From the NCBI RefSeq assembly GCF_014203095.1, contig NZ_JACHIG010000014.1:1-64000 (forward strand): a DNA stretch of 64,000 nt, read 5' to 3'. A program made the position numbers and the translations under genes. This document shows, in pieces, positions 7,986 to 16,287 of this stretch. Below the pieces are notes generated by a model. That model was not told the origin of the DNA. It worked only from the letters and a program-made list of their open reading frames with translations, and searched no databases. How positions within the stretch are numbered: the stretch's first letter is position 1; each line of letters starts with the position of its first letter. This stretch comes from Prosthecobacter vanneervenii (GTDB taxonomy: Bacteria; Verrucomicrobiota; Verrucomicrobiia; Verrucomicrobiales; Verrucomicrobiaceae).

Positions 7986-8945
7986 TCAGCCCTGCGTGGC
8001 GAAGAAGTCGCGGATGCGGGTGGCGGCGAATTTGAGGACGATGTCGACGGCGTCGGGGCTGAAGCCGCCGATGTGGGGGGTGATGAGGCAGTTGTCGTGC
8101 TTTTGGGCGTACTGCCAGATGCGGCTGGTCTGGATGGCGGGCTCGCCCTCAAGGACGTCGGTGCCGTAGCCGCCGAGGTGGCCGCTTTCGAGGGCCTGGA
8201 GGAGGGCGTCTTCATCGCAGATGGCACCGCGGGAGGTGTTGATGAGGATGGTGCCGGGGCGGATGAGGGTGAACTCGCGTGGGCCGACGAGGCCGCGGGT
8301 TTCATCGCTGAGGTGCACGTGGATGGAGACAGCGTGGGCGTTTTGCAGGAGGGTATCGAGGTCGGTGCGCTCGATGGTGGCGGGCCATTCGGTCTCGGGG
8401 AGGTAGGGATCGTAGCCGATGACGCGCATGCCGAAGGCGGTGGCGTAGCGGGACATCCACTGGCCGATGCGGCCGCAGCCGATGAGGCCGAGGATGCGGC
8501 CCTTGAGCAGCATGCCGGGGAATTTTTCACGGTCCCAGAGGCCGGCCTCGACATGGCGATTGGCGGCACGGAGGTGGCGGGCGCAGGCCATGAGGAGCAT
8601 CCAGCTCAGCTCGGCTGCGGGAGTGAGTTCATTGAGCACCTGCTTCTGGCCTTTGAGGGTGAGCAGGGGGATGCTGCGTGCGGCGAGGGCCTTGGAGTCG
8701 ATGTGATCGGCGCCGGTGGTGGCGGTGGCGATGAGCTTCAGATGCACGGCGGTGTCCAGCTCTGCCTGACGCAGGGGCACCTTCATGGAGGCATCGAGAA
8801 TGGCGTGCACCTGAGGGAGCAGGGGCAGCACGGCGGCGGGGGTGGTCTCCGGGGCGAGGACCTGCCAGCCTGCGCCGAGGGTGGTGGTGACGGCGGCGGT
8901 GCCAGAGGCGGGACCGAGATAGAGGGCGGAGAGGACGGTGGACAT
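7986..8945 (-). CDS. D-isomer-specific 2-hydroxyacid dehydrogenase
   Basis: A 319-residue NAD-dependent dehydrogenase. The Rossmann motif is GCGRIG (156-161). The catalytic Arg (R239 in TSRGA), the acidic partner in the LEGEPA segment (about 266-268) and His291 (TPHIGG) are all present. This family reduces 2-keto acids or oxidises D-2-hydroxyacids, as in SerA and PdxB. In this locus it probably handles a sugar-acid or hydroxyacid building block. It follows the GT-like gene by 3 bp and is the last sugar gene before the islet. Confidence 0.85.
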   Translation of the reverse strand: MSTVLSALYLGPASGTAAVTTTLGAGWQVLAPETTPAAVLPLLPQVHAILDASMKVPLRQAELDTAVHLKLIATATTGADHIDSKALAARSIPLLTLKGQKQVLNELTPAAELSWMLLMACARHLRAANRHVEAGLWDREKFPGMLLKGRILGLIGCGRIGQWMSRYATAFGMRVIGYDPYLPETEWPATIERTDLDTLLQNAHAVSIHVHLSDETRGLVGPREFTLIRPGTILINTSRGAICDEDALLQALESGHLGGYGTDVLEGEPAIQTSRIWQYAQKHDNCLITPHIGGFSPDAVDIVLKFAATRIRDFFATQG

Positions 8946-8948
8946 GGA

Positions 8949-9764
8949 TTAATCCAATGGTTTTACCACGGTGATGCCGTCGCGGGTCATTTTTTCCGAG
9001 CGCTTCTTGAGCCAGTTTCTGAAGCTGCGCTTTTTCCAGCTGCGGATGAATTTGGAGACAAAGTCCTGACCCTGCGGAGGGCAGGGGCGTGGCGAGGCGC
9101 TCAGCGGCACGTTTTCACGCTTGAAGAAGTCCAGGGTGGAGGGTTTCCAGAAAAGGCCCTTGATGGACTCCTGGTAGGTCAAGAGCGGCGTGCCTTGCGG
9201 GCCGATGTAATAGTGACCGCTGTGGTCTTCGCGGGCGAGCTGCTTGGCCCTGCTTTCCGCCTGCCAGATGTTCATGCCGGGGGCATTGGCGACGGCCTGC
9301 AACTGAGAGGCGCTCCACATGGTGGCGTTGAGGCCGACGCAGGGCGGGTCTGGCAGGATGGCGTGCCAGGTGGTGCCGGGGACGGGGGTGCCGTGCTTTC
9401 TAAACTGATCAAGGCCGAGGTAGCGGGCGCCGAGCTGGCGGAAGCGCTGCACGGCTTCCAGCACGTCTCGGGTGATGACGGGCTGGTTGAGGAAGAAGTC
9501 GTCCAGCAGCATCAAGAGCACATCTCCCGGGACCTGCGGCAGGGCGGCGCGGAGGTTGTCCCCCCACTGATGATCGTCTCCCACCTTGATGGTGTGGACG
9601 CGTGGATCGTCGTAGCTGAGGTGATTGGACAGCAGGTAGATCGGCGCGGGAATGTCGGGCCAGTACTTGAAGAGGAAGTGGAAGAAGTAGGGCCAGGTGT
9701 CAGAGTAGAAATCGCACGAGGGCACGACGAGCGTGAAGGCGCTGTCCTGCGGAGTATCTGTCAT
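8949..9764 (-). CDS. Glycosyltransferase-like protein of the polysaccharide locus
   Basis: A 271-residue protein without signal or membrane segments. An LLMLLDDFFL segment near residue 85 resembles the metal-binding acidic motif of GT-A glycosyltransferases, and the opening FTLVVPSCDFY is also GT-like. The C-terminus is basic. It lies between the TylF-like gene (15-bp gap) and the 2-hydroxyacid dehydrogenase (3-bp gap). Probably a sugar transferase of the surface glycan, but donor and acceptor are unknown and the family call is tentative. Confidence 0.6.
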   Translation of the reverse strand: MTDTPQDSAFTLVVPSCDFYSDTWPYFFHFLFKYWPDIPAPIYLLSNHLSYDDPRVHTIKVGDDHQWGDNLRAALPQVPGDVLLMLLDDFFLNQPVITRDVLEAVQRFRQLGARYLGLDQFRKHGTPVPGTTWHAILPDPPCVGLNATMWSASQLQAVANAPGMNIWQAESRAKQLAREDHSGHYYIGPQGTPLLTYQESIKGLFWKPSTLDFFKRENVPLSASPRPCPPQGQDFVSKFIRSWKKRSFRNWLKKRSEKMTRDGITVVKPLD

Positions 9765-9779
9765 GGTGGCGCGGAAGGG

Positions 9780-10535
9780 TTACTCAATGACGCAGTAGCA
9801 GGTGCGCGAGGTGTAGGGCAGGCGGCGCAGGGAGATGTTTCCGAGGCCGAGAGCTTCCATGACGGCGAGTGTCTCGCCGGGGGTGGCGTGCTCGTTGAGT
9901 TCGTCGAAGCCGAGCACGCTGCCTTTGGTGAGGCGGGGCTTGAGCAGTTCGAGGCACTTTTTGGTGGGGGCGTAGAGATCGAGATCGAAGTAGGCCAGCG
10001 CGACGATGGTCTCCTGATGCTGCTCGAGATAAACGGGGAGGGTTTCGCAGACGTCTCCCTGAACGAGTTCGAATTTGCGGATGTGGCTGAGGGGATTTTC
10101 CGCCTCATGGAATTCCAGGATCTTGGTGAGGTATTCCTTGTAGCCGTCGGTGACGGAGTAGCCGCCTTGGCGCATGATGCCGCCGTCGCCGTCCTGGTTT
10201 GCGGTGTGGGGGAAACCGGCGAAGGTGTCGAAGGCGATGATTTTGCGATGACGATGGAAGGGCTCGTAGATGCCGCGCAGGGCGGCAAAGGTGGCGACGT
10301 TCTGACCCCAGCGGGTGCCGAACTCCATCACGACGCCTGGGAGCTCGACGATCTTCTGGTAGATGAAGTCCATGAACTTCAGGCGCGCCCAGGTCTTGGA
10401 GCTGAGGAAGAGGCCCATGTTGTCCATGCGCTCCTCCGGCGGGATGGGGCAGTTTTCGATGAGGCTGGTCATCGCCTTGCGGCGTTCACGCTCATCGGCG
10501 GAGGCGAAATTGACGACGTTGAATGAATCGCTCAT
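9780..10535 (-). CDS. TylF-like class I SAM methyltransferase
   Basis: A 251-residue protein. A motif I-like EFGTRWGQN begins the SAM fold, followed by an AFDTFAGFP segment and YFDLDLYAPTKKCLE, characteristic of the TylF/MycF macrocin O-methyltransferase group. Known members methylate sugar hydroxyls using metal-coordinating aspartates. It lies in the sugar run but is separated from the next upstream gene by 122 bp, so it may have its own promoter. The role as a sugar O-methyltransferase is inferred from family and context. Confidence 0.75.
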   Translation of the reverse strand: MSDSFNVVNFASADERERRKAMTSLIENCPIPPEERMDNMGLFLSSKTWARLKFMDFIYQKIVELPGVVMEFGTRWGQNVATFAALRGIYEPFHRHRKIIAFDTFAGFPHTANQDGDGGIMRQGGYSVTDGYKEYLTKILEFHEAENPLSHIRKFELVQGDVCETLPVYLEQHQETIVALAYFDLDLYAPTKKCLELLKPRLTKGSVLGFDELNEHATPGETLAVMEALGLGNISLRRLPYTSRTCYCVIE

Positions 10536-10657
10536 GGAATGGCTTTAGGGAAACACTGATTTAACACCGCGAGAGATTGGAAGACCGCAGAGAATACATT
10601 CAGAGTCTGAGTTTTGTGACGTGCAATTCTGTGCAGTGAGTTTTGTTCAGCGCTTTC

Positions 10658-11584
10658 TCAGCGGTTGGGGGACCAGACGATGAGCGAGTGGCCTTCGATG
10701 AAGAAGCTGCCGCTGTGGACGCGCTGCTTGCGGTGGATGGTGAGCCTGCCTTCGCGTTCGAGTTCTTCGAGGCGCGGCAGGTAACCGCGGAGGTAGTTGC
10801 GCTTGTTGGAGTACAAGACGGAGAGCTGGTCGTGGAGGTCGTCTTTTTCGAGGACTTCGTCGATGGGCTCAAAGTGGACGACGAGCTCCGGCTTTTTGCG
10901 CAGCATGAACTGGATGAACTCCTCATGGCGGGGGCCGACCTGCTCCAGGGCGGCGACGCTGTAGGCGACGCTGTTTGGCAGGAACTCCAGCGTTTCGTCG
11001 GGGTGGTAGAAGTCGAAGTTGCGGCCTTCGAGGTTTGGGTCGATGCCGCTGGCGGCCATGCCATTGAGGATTTTCTGCGAGGCGGTGGTCCAGTCGAGGC
11101 CGACGAGACGGGCGGTGGGATTGATCTTGCGGGCGCGCAGCAGGTGGTAGCCAGGGCCGCAGCCGAATTCATAGATGCCGGCGGCGTCCTTCATGTAGCG
11201 CTCCATGGCGTACTCGACGAGGAGGCAGATGATGCGGTAGTCGAAGGATTCGGAGACTGGACGCACCCAGCGGCGACGCCAGCGTACGATGGGGTGCTTG
11301 CCAAAGTAGAGAGGCACAGCGGCATCAGGATTGCCGGTTTTGCAGAAGATGTCGAAGTTTTCGCCCCAGCCGCGCTCCCAGTCGCCGATGCGGTGCTCGC
11401 CAGCGACTTTGATTTCGGGATTCACCAGCGCGCGGACGGCTTCGAGAATGTATTGGTCGCGTTCCTGGGGGGTGATTTCGGTGAAGCGCAGATCGAATTC
11501 GGCGAGGCGCTGTTTGAGGCGCTCGCTGACCGGCTCGCCCAGGATGGCTTCGAGGTCGGCGGGCTGGATGGTTTGGACGGTCAT
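10658..11584 (-). CDS. SAM-dependent methyltransferase-fold protein
   Basis: A 308-residue protein from the ATG at 11584, which overlaps the upstream SDR stop by 4 bp. An in-frame start at 11617 would extend into that gene. After about 125 residues of family-specific N-terminus, IYEFGCGPGYHLL starts a Rossmann methyltransferase domain. The mid-region predicts helices, and the tail (HSGSFFIEGHSLIVWSP) matches the last strand of such domains. Close homologues are usually annotated only as class I methyltransferases in polysaccharide loci. The substrate is unknown. Confidence 0.7.
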   Translation of the reverse strand: MTVQTIQPADLEAILGEPVSERLKQRLAEFDLRFTEITPQERDQYILEAVRALVNPEIKVAGEHRIGDWERGWGENFDIFCKTGNPDAAVPLYFGKHPIVRWRRRWVRPVSESFDYRIICLLVEYAMERYMKDAAGIYEFGCGPGYHLLRARKINPTARLVGLDWTTASQKILNGMAASGIDPNLEGRNFDFYHPDETLEFLPNSVAYSVAALEQVGPRHEEFIQFMLRKKPELVVHFEPIDEVLEKDDLHDQLSVLYSNKRNYLRGYLPRLEELEREGRLTIHRKQRVHSGSFFIEGHSLIVWSPNR

Positions 11585-12504
11585 TGGCGGATGTTGGGAT
11601 AGTTGGCCTTGAACCACTCGACGCTTTTTTCGATGCCTTCGTCGAGGGGGGTGAACTGGAAGTCGGGGAGGTAGCGGCGGAGCTTGGTGGTGTCGGAGGG
11701 CTTGCGGAACTGGCCATCGGGCTTGGTGGGGTCCCAGATGATCTTGCCGGTGAACTTCATCTTATCCGCGACGATTTCGACGAGCTCCTTGATGCTGCGC
11801 TCGATGCCGGAGGAGAAGATGATGGGATCTTCTTCGCGGTAGTGCTCCAGCGCCCAGAGGGCGAGCCGGGCGATGTCGTCGACATAAACGAACTCACGGA
11901 GGGGGGCGCCGCTGCCCCAGGCCGGGAGGTCAGCGCCTTCCTGCTGGCGCAGGAAGCAGCGGTGAATGAGGGAGGGGATGACGTGGCCGCCTTCCAGCGC
12001 GAAGTCGTCGCAGGGGCCGTACATGTTGGTGGGGATGGCGACGATGAAGTCGCAGTTCCATTCCTTGCGGTAGGCGGAGCTCTGAACCTCGAGCATGCGC
12101 TTGGCATAGGCGTAGCCAAAGTTGGAGGGATGAGGTGCGCCGTTGTGAAGGTTTGTCTCCTTGAGCGGGTATTCCGTCTTGTCTGGAAACACGCAGGTGG
12201 ACATGAAAGAAATGAGGCGCTTCACGCCGGTTTTACGGGCGGCTTCCAGGACGTTGAGGTTGATCAGGATGTTGTGCCGGAAGTATTCGCCGGAGTGCAC
12301 GCTGTTGCTGCCGATGCCGCCCACCACGGCCGCGCAGTGGATGACGTACTCGGGCTTGTGGGTGCGGAAGAGGGCGGCGGTGGCCTCAAAGTTGGTCAAA
12401 TCAGCATCTTCACGAGTCAGATACACCGCACCTTCCTCGCCCAGGAGACGGCGAAGCGAGGAGCCCAACATGCCGGCGCTGCCGGTGACGAGATAACGAG
12501 CCAT
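11581..12504 (-). CDS. GDP-L-fucose-synthase-like SDR epimerase/reductase
   Basis: A 307-residue extended SDR. The nucleotide motif is TGSAGMLGS (7-15). AAVVGGIGSN (58-67) and STCVFPDKTEYPL are typical of the GDP-fucose synthase (Fcl/WcaG) branch, and the catalytic YxxxK is Tyr131-Lys135. That family epimerises and reduces GDP-4-keto-6-deoxymannose. No GDP-mannose dehydratase (Gmd) is in the window, so it may act on another 4-keto sugar. It is separated from the next SDR by 7 bp and coupled to the downstream methyltransferase. Confidence 0.8.
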   Translation of the reverse strand: MARYLVTGSAGMLGSSLRRLLGEEGAVYLTREDADLTNFEATAALFRTHKPEYVIHCAAVVGGIGSNSVHSGEYFRHNILINLNVLEAARKTGVKRLISFMSTCVFPDKTEYPLKETNLHNGAPHPSNFGYAYAKRMLEVQSSAYRKEWNCDFIVAIPTNMYGPCDDFALEGGHVIPSLIHRCFLRQQEGADLPAWGSGAPLREFVYVDDIARLALWALEHYREEDPIIFSSGIERSIKELVEIVADKMKFTGKIIWDPTKPDGQFRKPSDTTKLRRYLPDFQFTPLDEGIEKSVEWFKANYPNIRQ

Positions 12505-12511
12505 AGATCAA

Positions 12512-13540
12512 TCACGCAGCCGCTGGTTGTTCCCGGCGGTGCCATGCGATGGTTCTACGAAGTCCCTCGTCAAAGTCAACGTATTTAAGGGGGCCGAACT
12601 CCCGCTCGTACAGGCCCATATCCAAGCCTACTTCAGCAGGTGCTCCTTCGAGCGGCCGGGCTGTTTCCGGCAGGCGGACCGGGACACCGAGCTGGGCACC
12701 GATTTTTTCCGCCACTTCGCGGATGAGCAGCACGCCCCTGCCGCCCACGTTGTAGATGGGCTCCCTGCCTTCCAGCACGGCGCGCAGCATGATGCGCACG
12801 GCATCTGGCGCGTAGCAGTAGATGCGGCGGGCATCGCCATGATCCATCATGGTGATCTGTCCCTGCCGGAGGGCTTTTTCGATGAAGGTGTAAAGCACGC
12901 GGCGGTCATGGGAATGAGCGCCGGGGCCATAGGCAAGGGCGAGGCGTCCGGAAACGGCATGAATGCCGCTGGCGCGCGCTGCATTGCAGGCGGCCTCTCC
13001 GCAGCGCTTGCCCTCGATATAGCAGGCGCGGGGATGGGTGGTGTTGGTGGTGCCGATGCGGTCTTCGCTATTGGGCTCGCCAGCGGGGAGGCCGACGTAG
13101 AGCTCGCTCGTGCTGACGAACAAGAAACGCCCGCCGGAAGGGACCTTGTCCAGCAGATCGAGCGTGGCTTCGGTGTTGAGGCGGATGGTTTTGCCGGGGT
13201 TTTCCAAGAAGCGCCCTGGCTGGCCGTAGCCGGCGGCATGCAGGATGACCTCCGCCTCGTCCAGGCTGCGGCGAAACGTGGGGTCGGTGAGGTCTCCGCG
13301 GCGGATCGAGATCTGCGGATGATCGAGCATCTCGGCGATCACACCGGTCACCGGGCTTTGAAAGGTCACCTGAAGGCGCAGTTTGGAGCCTTCGTCGATG
13401 AGGCGGCGAAAAGCGGCGGCCATGTGAATGCCCACGACGCCCGAGGCACCGGTGAGGAGCACGCGGCAGTCCTGCAGGGGTTCGCGGGGGACGCCCTCAA
13501 GGGCGATGCCGGCATCTTCGTGGAAATAGGAACTAGACAT
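12512..13540 (-). CDS. NAD-dependent nucleotide-sugar epimerase/dehydratase (SDR)
   Basis: A 342-residue extended SDR resembling UDP-glucuronate decarboxylases and nucleotide-sugar dehydratases. It has GASGVVG at 31-37, FVSTSELY (141-148) and an active-site YxxxK at Tyr174-Lys178. ATG at 13540 gives an 8-bp overlap with the transketolase C-half. A longer frame upstream reads through that gene and looks non-protein-like. It acts on a nucleotide-activated sugar, and which reaction is not resolvable without comparison. Confidence 0.8.
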   Translation of the reverse strand: MSSSYFHEDAGIALEGVPREPLQDCRVLLTGASGVVGIHMAAAFRRLIDEGSKLRLQVTFQSPVTGVIAEMLDHPQISIRRGDLTDPTFRRSLDEAEVILHAAGYGQPGRFLENPGKTIRLNTEATLDLLDKVPSGGRFLFVSTSELYVGLPAGEPNSEDRIGTTNTTHPRACYIEGKRCGEAACNAARASGIHAVSGRLALAYGPGAHSHDRRVLYTFIEKALRQGQITMMDHGDARRIYCYAPDAVRIMLRAVLEGREPIYNVGGRGVLLIREVAEKIGAQLGVPVRLPETARPLEGAPAEVGLDMGLYEREFGPLKYVDFDEGLRRTIAWHRREQPAAA

Positions 13541-14414
13541 GGAGGAGCTCGTCGTAGCGGGCGCGGATGTCCGCGGGAAGCAGGCCGCAGGCGCGGTCGT
13601 GGTAATCGGCGTGGCCGTAGGAGGTGAGGAACTGGCGAGGCACGCCCATGCTGCTGAGTGCGATGCGTTTGCCACGCAGGGCCTGTGTGATGCTGGCGGT
13701 CAAAGTGCCTTCGTAAAACGGCTCCACGCAAAGGATGCGTCCATCTCCGGCGTGCTGCTGGAGGGTGGAGGCATCGAACGGGGTCACTGTGGTGTAGTAG
13801 AGGATGGTGGCGTCGGTGCCGTCGAGGGCTTCGAGCACACGATCGAGGAAGGGGCCGACCGTGACGACTGTGGGGCCTTTGCCGCTGCGAATGACTTCGG
13901 CTTTGCCAAAGGTCACAGGAAGAGCGCTGCGATTGGAGCGCTCGGAGAGGCGGTAATAGGTGGGGTGACCGCTGGCGTAGGTCTGGGACATGAGGGCGTC
14001 CAGCTCGGACGGATGTCCCGGCACGATGATCTCCACACCGGGCACGGCTTGCATGAGGGACACATCCCCGGGGCAGTGGTGCGAGCAGCCGAGGGCCGCA
14101 TAGTCGTAGGAACCGCCGACGGAGACGAAATTGCCGCCGAGCTGCTGGTAGCCAAAGTCCACCTTGATCTGCTCGAAGGCGCGTTCGACGACGAAAGGCG
14201 CGATGCTGTGAAAGAGCGGGATGAAGCCTTCTTTGGCGAGACCCGCGGCGACGCTGACGGTGGCCTGCTCGAGAATGCCGATGTTGAGGACCCGCTGCGG
14301 GTGTTTTTTGAATGCGTTGCGGAAGGCGAAGACGCCGATGTCTCCGAGGAGGACGACGACGCGCTCGTCTTCGTCCAGGAGACGTTCCGTGGTGGTGACA
14401 AACTGCTTTCTCAT
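13533..14414 (-). CDS. Transketolase-like C-terminal subunit
   Basis: A 293-residue protein with the pyrimidine-binding and C-terminal transketolase domains. NIGILEQATVSVAAGLA carries the conserved glutamate that activates the thiamine cofactor, and a YRLSERS segment and the C-terminal domain follow. It pairs with the N-half encoded immediately upstream (4-bp overlap) to make a split transketolase. Split forms in polysaccharide loci transfer two-carbon ketol units to unusual sugars rather than serving the pentose phosphate pathway. Confidence 0.85.
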   Translation of the reverse strand: MRKQFVTTTERLLDEDERVVVLLGDIGVFAFRNAFKKHPQRVLNIGILEQATVSVAAGLAKEGFIPLFHSIAPFVVERAFEQIKVDFGYQQLGGNFVSVGGSYDYAALGCSHHCPGDVSLMQAVPGVEIIVPGHPSELDALMSQTYASGHPTYYRLSERSNRSALPVTFGKAEVIRSGKGPTVVTVGPFLDRVLEALDGTDATILYYTTVTPFDASTLQQHAGDGRILCVEPFYEGTLTASITQALRGKRIALSSMGVPRQFLTSYGHADYHDRACGLLPADIRARYDELLHV

Positions 14415-15229
14415 GTCAGTTGGGCCAGCAATGCCTCCAGTTCTTCCGCCTTGGGGGCCTTGTGATGCCAGGCTGGATTGTTTTCCATTTCTTTGCAGCC
14501 ATGTCCTTTGATGGTGTTGGCGATGATGGCGCGCGGCACGCTGCCGCCACGAGGTTCGAGAGCGGCGCGGATCTGCTCATGGTCATGGCCGTCGATCTCG
14601 GTGGTTTCCCAGCCAAAGGAGCGGAACTTGGCGCTCAGGTCGCCAAGCATGAGTGCGCGGTCGCCAGAGTGGTTGTAATCCACGATGCAGGTGAAATTGC
14701 CGAGCTGGTGGTGAGCTGCAAGGAGGGCGGCCTCCCAGACGGCCCCTTCATTGCATTCGCCATCGCCCACGATGCAAACGACGCGAGAATCGGAGGCGCG
14801 GATTTTCAAACCGAGGGCCATGCCTGCGGCCATCGGCATGCCGTGGCCGAGGGAGCCGGTGGAGGCCTCCACGCCGGGGACTTTACGTGAGTCGGGGTGG
14901 CCGCCGAGTCTGCCGCTGGAGGAGGCGAAGGTGTTCAGCTCCTCTTTGGGGAAGAATCCGCGCTCTGCCAGGATGCCGTAGATGCCGAGGGAGGCGTGTC
15001 CTTTGCTCAGCACAAAGCGGTCGCGCTGCGGGTCCTGCGGCCGGGCCGGGTCGTGGCGGAGGATGCCGTGATAAAGCACATAAAGGATGTCGAGAATGGA
15101 AAAAGCGCTCGCGATATGCCCCTCCCCGGCGGTGCTGGCCGCGCGGATGATGTTTTCACGAATGCCTCGAATTTGGGCTTCTATACCAGGTTGATTCACT
15201 GTGGCGGATACAAAGCCAGCGTCTTTCAT
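14411..15229 (-). CDS. Transketolase-like N-terminal subunit
   Basis: A 272-residue TPP-binding half. It shows GHIASAFSILDILY, the FVLSKGHAS segment, STGSLGHG, and the diphosphate/Mg motif GDGECNEG at 155-162. ATG at 15229 was chosen because it forms an ATGA overlap with the GT9 gene stop. The two halves together correspond to a full transketolase or DXS-type core. With the acetolactate-synthase-like gene, the locus has two independent TPP enzyme systems. Confidence 0.85.
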   Translation of the reverse strand: MKDAGFVSATVNQPGIEAQIRGIRENIIRAASTAGEGHIASAFSILDILYVLYHGILRHDPARPQDPQRDRFVLSKGHASLGIYGILAERGFFPKEELNTFASSSGRLGGHPDSRKVPGVEASTGSLGHGMPMAAGMALGLKIRASDSRVVCIVGDGECNEGAVWEAALLAAHHQLGNFTCIVDYNHSGDRALMLGDLSAKFRSFGWETTEIDGHDHEQIRAALEPRGGSVPRAIIANTIKGHGCKEMENNPAWHHKAPKAEELEALLAQLT

Positions 15230-16287
15230 GCGGCAAGACGAAATCGCGACTGAATGGCTGAGGTGACCTCGGCCACGGAGATGGCGCTCATGCATTTGAC
15301 GATCTGGGTCTTGTCGCAGGCGAGCTCGGCACCACGCACGGCGATGCAGGCGCAGTCGCGGTGGAGGACGGTGTGCTGGTCGCCAAAGGGCCGCCAGCGC
15401 CTGACCTGGGAGGGGCCGAAGAGGATGAAGGCGGGCACGCCCACGGCGGAGGCCATGTGGGAGGGGGCGGAGTCCATGCCAAAGAAGAAGCGGGCCTGAC
15501 GCATGAAAGCGGCGAGGTGGCGCAGGCGCATGTCTCCGAGGCGGGAGAGGCAGGGCTGGCGCACGAGGCTGACGATATTGCGCGCGCGTTTAAGTTCGTC
15601 GTTGGAAGGGCCGCAGGTGACCACGGGCTGCCAGCCCTGGGTGGTGAGCCAGTCGATGACCTCGGCCACGCGCTCGTCGTGCCAGCATTTGAAAAGCCAG
15701 CGCGAGGTGGGATGGACGACGACGAGTTTTTCCAGTGAAACCTGGTTTGCCGCCAGCCAGTCGCGTGCTTCTTGATCTTCAGCTGGCGTGGGCGGGAAGT
15801 CGGGATGGATCTCGTAATGCGGGATGCCCATGCGTGTGAGGAACTCGCGCTCGTGCTCCATCACGTGGTGGTTGCGGTCGGGCTTGCCGCCGTAGTCGGT
15901 GAAGATATGGGGCTTGAGCTTGGAGCCTGCGGTGACCTGGATGGCCCAGCGGCGGCTGGCGCGGCTGAGGGCGGCGTACCACATGGCGCGGTCGCTCCAA
16001 GTAAAGTCCACCACGAGGTCGTAGCCGCCGGAGGCCACGGCGCGGGCGACGCGAAGCTCATCGCGCACACGGGCCAGGCCCTTCAGTTTGCGGGGGGATT
16101 CGATGACTGAATGAATCCAGTCAAAACCAGCGATGAGGTCGCGGCTGCCGGGGGAGACGATGACGTCCAGCTCTGCGGTGGGAAAGGCCTGGTGCAGGGC
16201 GCGGAAGGCGGGCACGCCACAGATGACATCGCCCAGATGCTTGTTCTTGATCGCGAGTATGCGTTGGGGCTGCCAGGAACTGCTCAC
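15226..16287 (-). CDS. Glycosyltransferase family 9 (heptosyltransferase-like)
   Basis: A 353-residue GT-B protein of the ADP-heptose:LPS heptosyltransferase family. RILAIKNKHLGDVI is the usual N-terminal strand and loop, VVVHPTSRWLFKCW is the central donor-site motif, and FFGMDSAPSHMASAVGVP is the C-terminal signature. The start is a GTG at 16287, giving GTGA overlap with the GT61 stop. The much longer upstream frame would lie in that gene. It probably adds a heptose or similar sugar to the lipid-linked or core glycan. Confidence 0.85.
   Translation of the reverse strand: MSSSWQPQRILAIKNKHLGDVICGVPAFRALHQAFPTAELDVIVSPGSRDLIAGFDWIHSVIESPRKLKGLARVRDELRVARAVASGGYDLVVDFTWSDRAMWYAALSRASRRWAIQVTAGSKLKPHIFTDYGGKPDRNHHVMEHEREFLTRMGIPHYEIHPDFPPTPAEDQEARDWLAANQVSLEKLVVVHPTSRWLFKCWHDERVAEVIDWLTTQGWQPVVTCGPSNDELKRARNIVSLVRQPCLSRLGDMRLRHLAAFMRQARFFFGMDSAPSHMASAVGVPAFILFGPSQVRRWRPFGDQHTVLHRDCACIAVRGAELACDKTQIVKCMSAISVAEVTSAIQSRFRLAA

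Noticed and set aside
7965-10526. Plus-strand open frame of about 850 codons across three sugar genes
   Set aside because: Gly/Ala/Glu/Val-rich shadow of the minus-strand 2-hydroxyacid dehydrogenase, GT-like and TylF-like genes, each of which has clear family motifs.
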